A DNA stretch of 64,000 bases from Stigonema ocellatum SAG 48.90 = DSM 106950 (GTDB lineage: Bacteria; Cyanobacteriota; Cyanobacteriia; Cyanobacteriales; Nostocaceae). A model generated the notes under the pieces. The model ran no database searches and had not been told where the DNA came from. It was given only the letters and a program-made list of their open reading frames with translations. Shown here piece by piece: positions 63,906 to 64,000 of the stretch (the first letter of the stretch is position 1; the number at the start of each line of letters is the position of its first letter). A program made the translations under genes and the position numbers. Location: positions 42,869 to 106,868 of the forward strand of contig JADQBA010000016.1 of NCBI GenBank assembly GCA_016903675.1. Reading direction: 5' to 3'.

Positions 63906-64000
63906 AGGGAGTGGGGAGTGGGGAGTGGGGAGTGGGGAGTGGGGAGTGGGGAGTGGGGAGTGGGGAGTGGGGAGTGGGGAGTGGGGAGTGGGGAGTGGGG
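63906..64000. repeat. Heptamer array running off the window
   Basis: About thirteen uninterrupted GGGGAGT units occupy the last 95 nt. The array is nearly free of errors, unlike those in menC and menE, and its true length is unknown because the window ends here. Confidence 0.95.

Noticed and set aside
63906..64000. CRISPR-like tandem repeat
   Set aside because: Units are only 7 nt and directly adjacent, with no spacers. The same holds for the other heptamer arrays. No cas gene is present.

Overview
The window comes from a filamentous, Nostocales-type cyanobacterium. Evidence: phylloquinone genes (menF, menA, menC, menE, menI), a tocopherol cyclase, a CRR7-type NDH-1 assembly protein, many GCGATCGC (HIP1) octamers, long GGGGAGT heptanucleotide repeats, and CHAT/WD40 STAND proteins. 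It is a patchwork of housekeeping genes and a heavily eroded accessory and defence region, seeded throughout with short repeats.

Layout. 1-4971 (minus): a CMD-like protein, a two-EthD plus SnoaL-like protein, and a very large fusion (CMD, EthD, EthD, VOC, SRPBCC, SnoaL-like) that leaves the window; the three look like split and fused versions of one aromatic or polyketide-type tailoring set. 5317-7281: a relic copy of the menF 3' end, a TnpB-only IS200/IS605-type element and a cut zinc-ribbon gene. 7282-9291: a membrane adenylate/guanylate cyclase. 9588-15785: phylloquinone genes; menC and menE carry heptamer repeats in frame inside the coding sequence. 16265-20336: a type I restriction-like nuclease domain, a HopA1-like lyase and APH-like kinase pair related to RiPP dehydration enzymes, and a TMEM14-like protein. 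20424-27695: a DUF815 ATPase, then a probable defence trio (membrane coiled-coil TerB-C-like protein, BrxD/DUF2791-like ATPase, Lhr/BrxHI-like helicase) with a ruined haemagglutinin gene in the middle.

28399-32345 holds a VapC pair, an HNH nuclease, a Panacea-type toxin-antitoxin pair and fragments of an integrase and a MazG. 32484-38414 holds DNA-end-processing genes: nurA and a decapitated herA, and a UvrD helicase split by one stop beside an Fe-S PD-(D/E)XK nuclease. 38532-43052 is the best candidate for an unusual system: queD, a TGT/DpdA-type transglycosylase with a DUF6884-like front domain, a second TGT-like barrel without the zinc site, and a convergent DGQHR/DndB-like gene. This looks like a compact variant of the 7-deazaguanine DNA-modification (dpd) islands. 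Next comes a CHAT-NB-ARC-WD40 protein with an intact His/Cys pair.

48733-50791 contains a GNAT relic, a ParDE pair and a GMC oxidoreductase relic carrying a 185-nt solo copy of the TnpB element end. 51121-64000 returns to housekeeping: a metallophosphoesterase, a coiled-coil WD40 protein, DnaJ-TPR, tocopherol cyclase, tRNA-Arg(CCU) split by a group I intron, a YdcF-like protein, a second VapBC, PlsC, a REC-GGDEF protein, CRR7, a DUF2854 protein and a single-domain response regulator. The right edge runs into another heptamer array.

All family names come from reading motifs by eye; no search was run. Domain borders are approximate.
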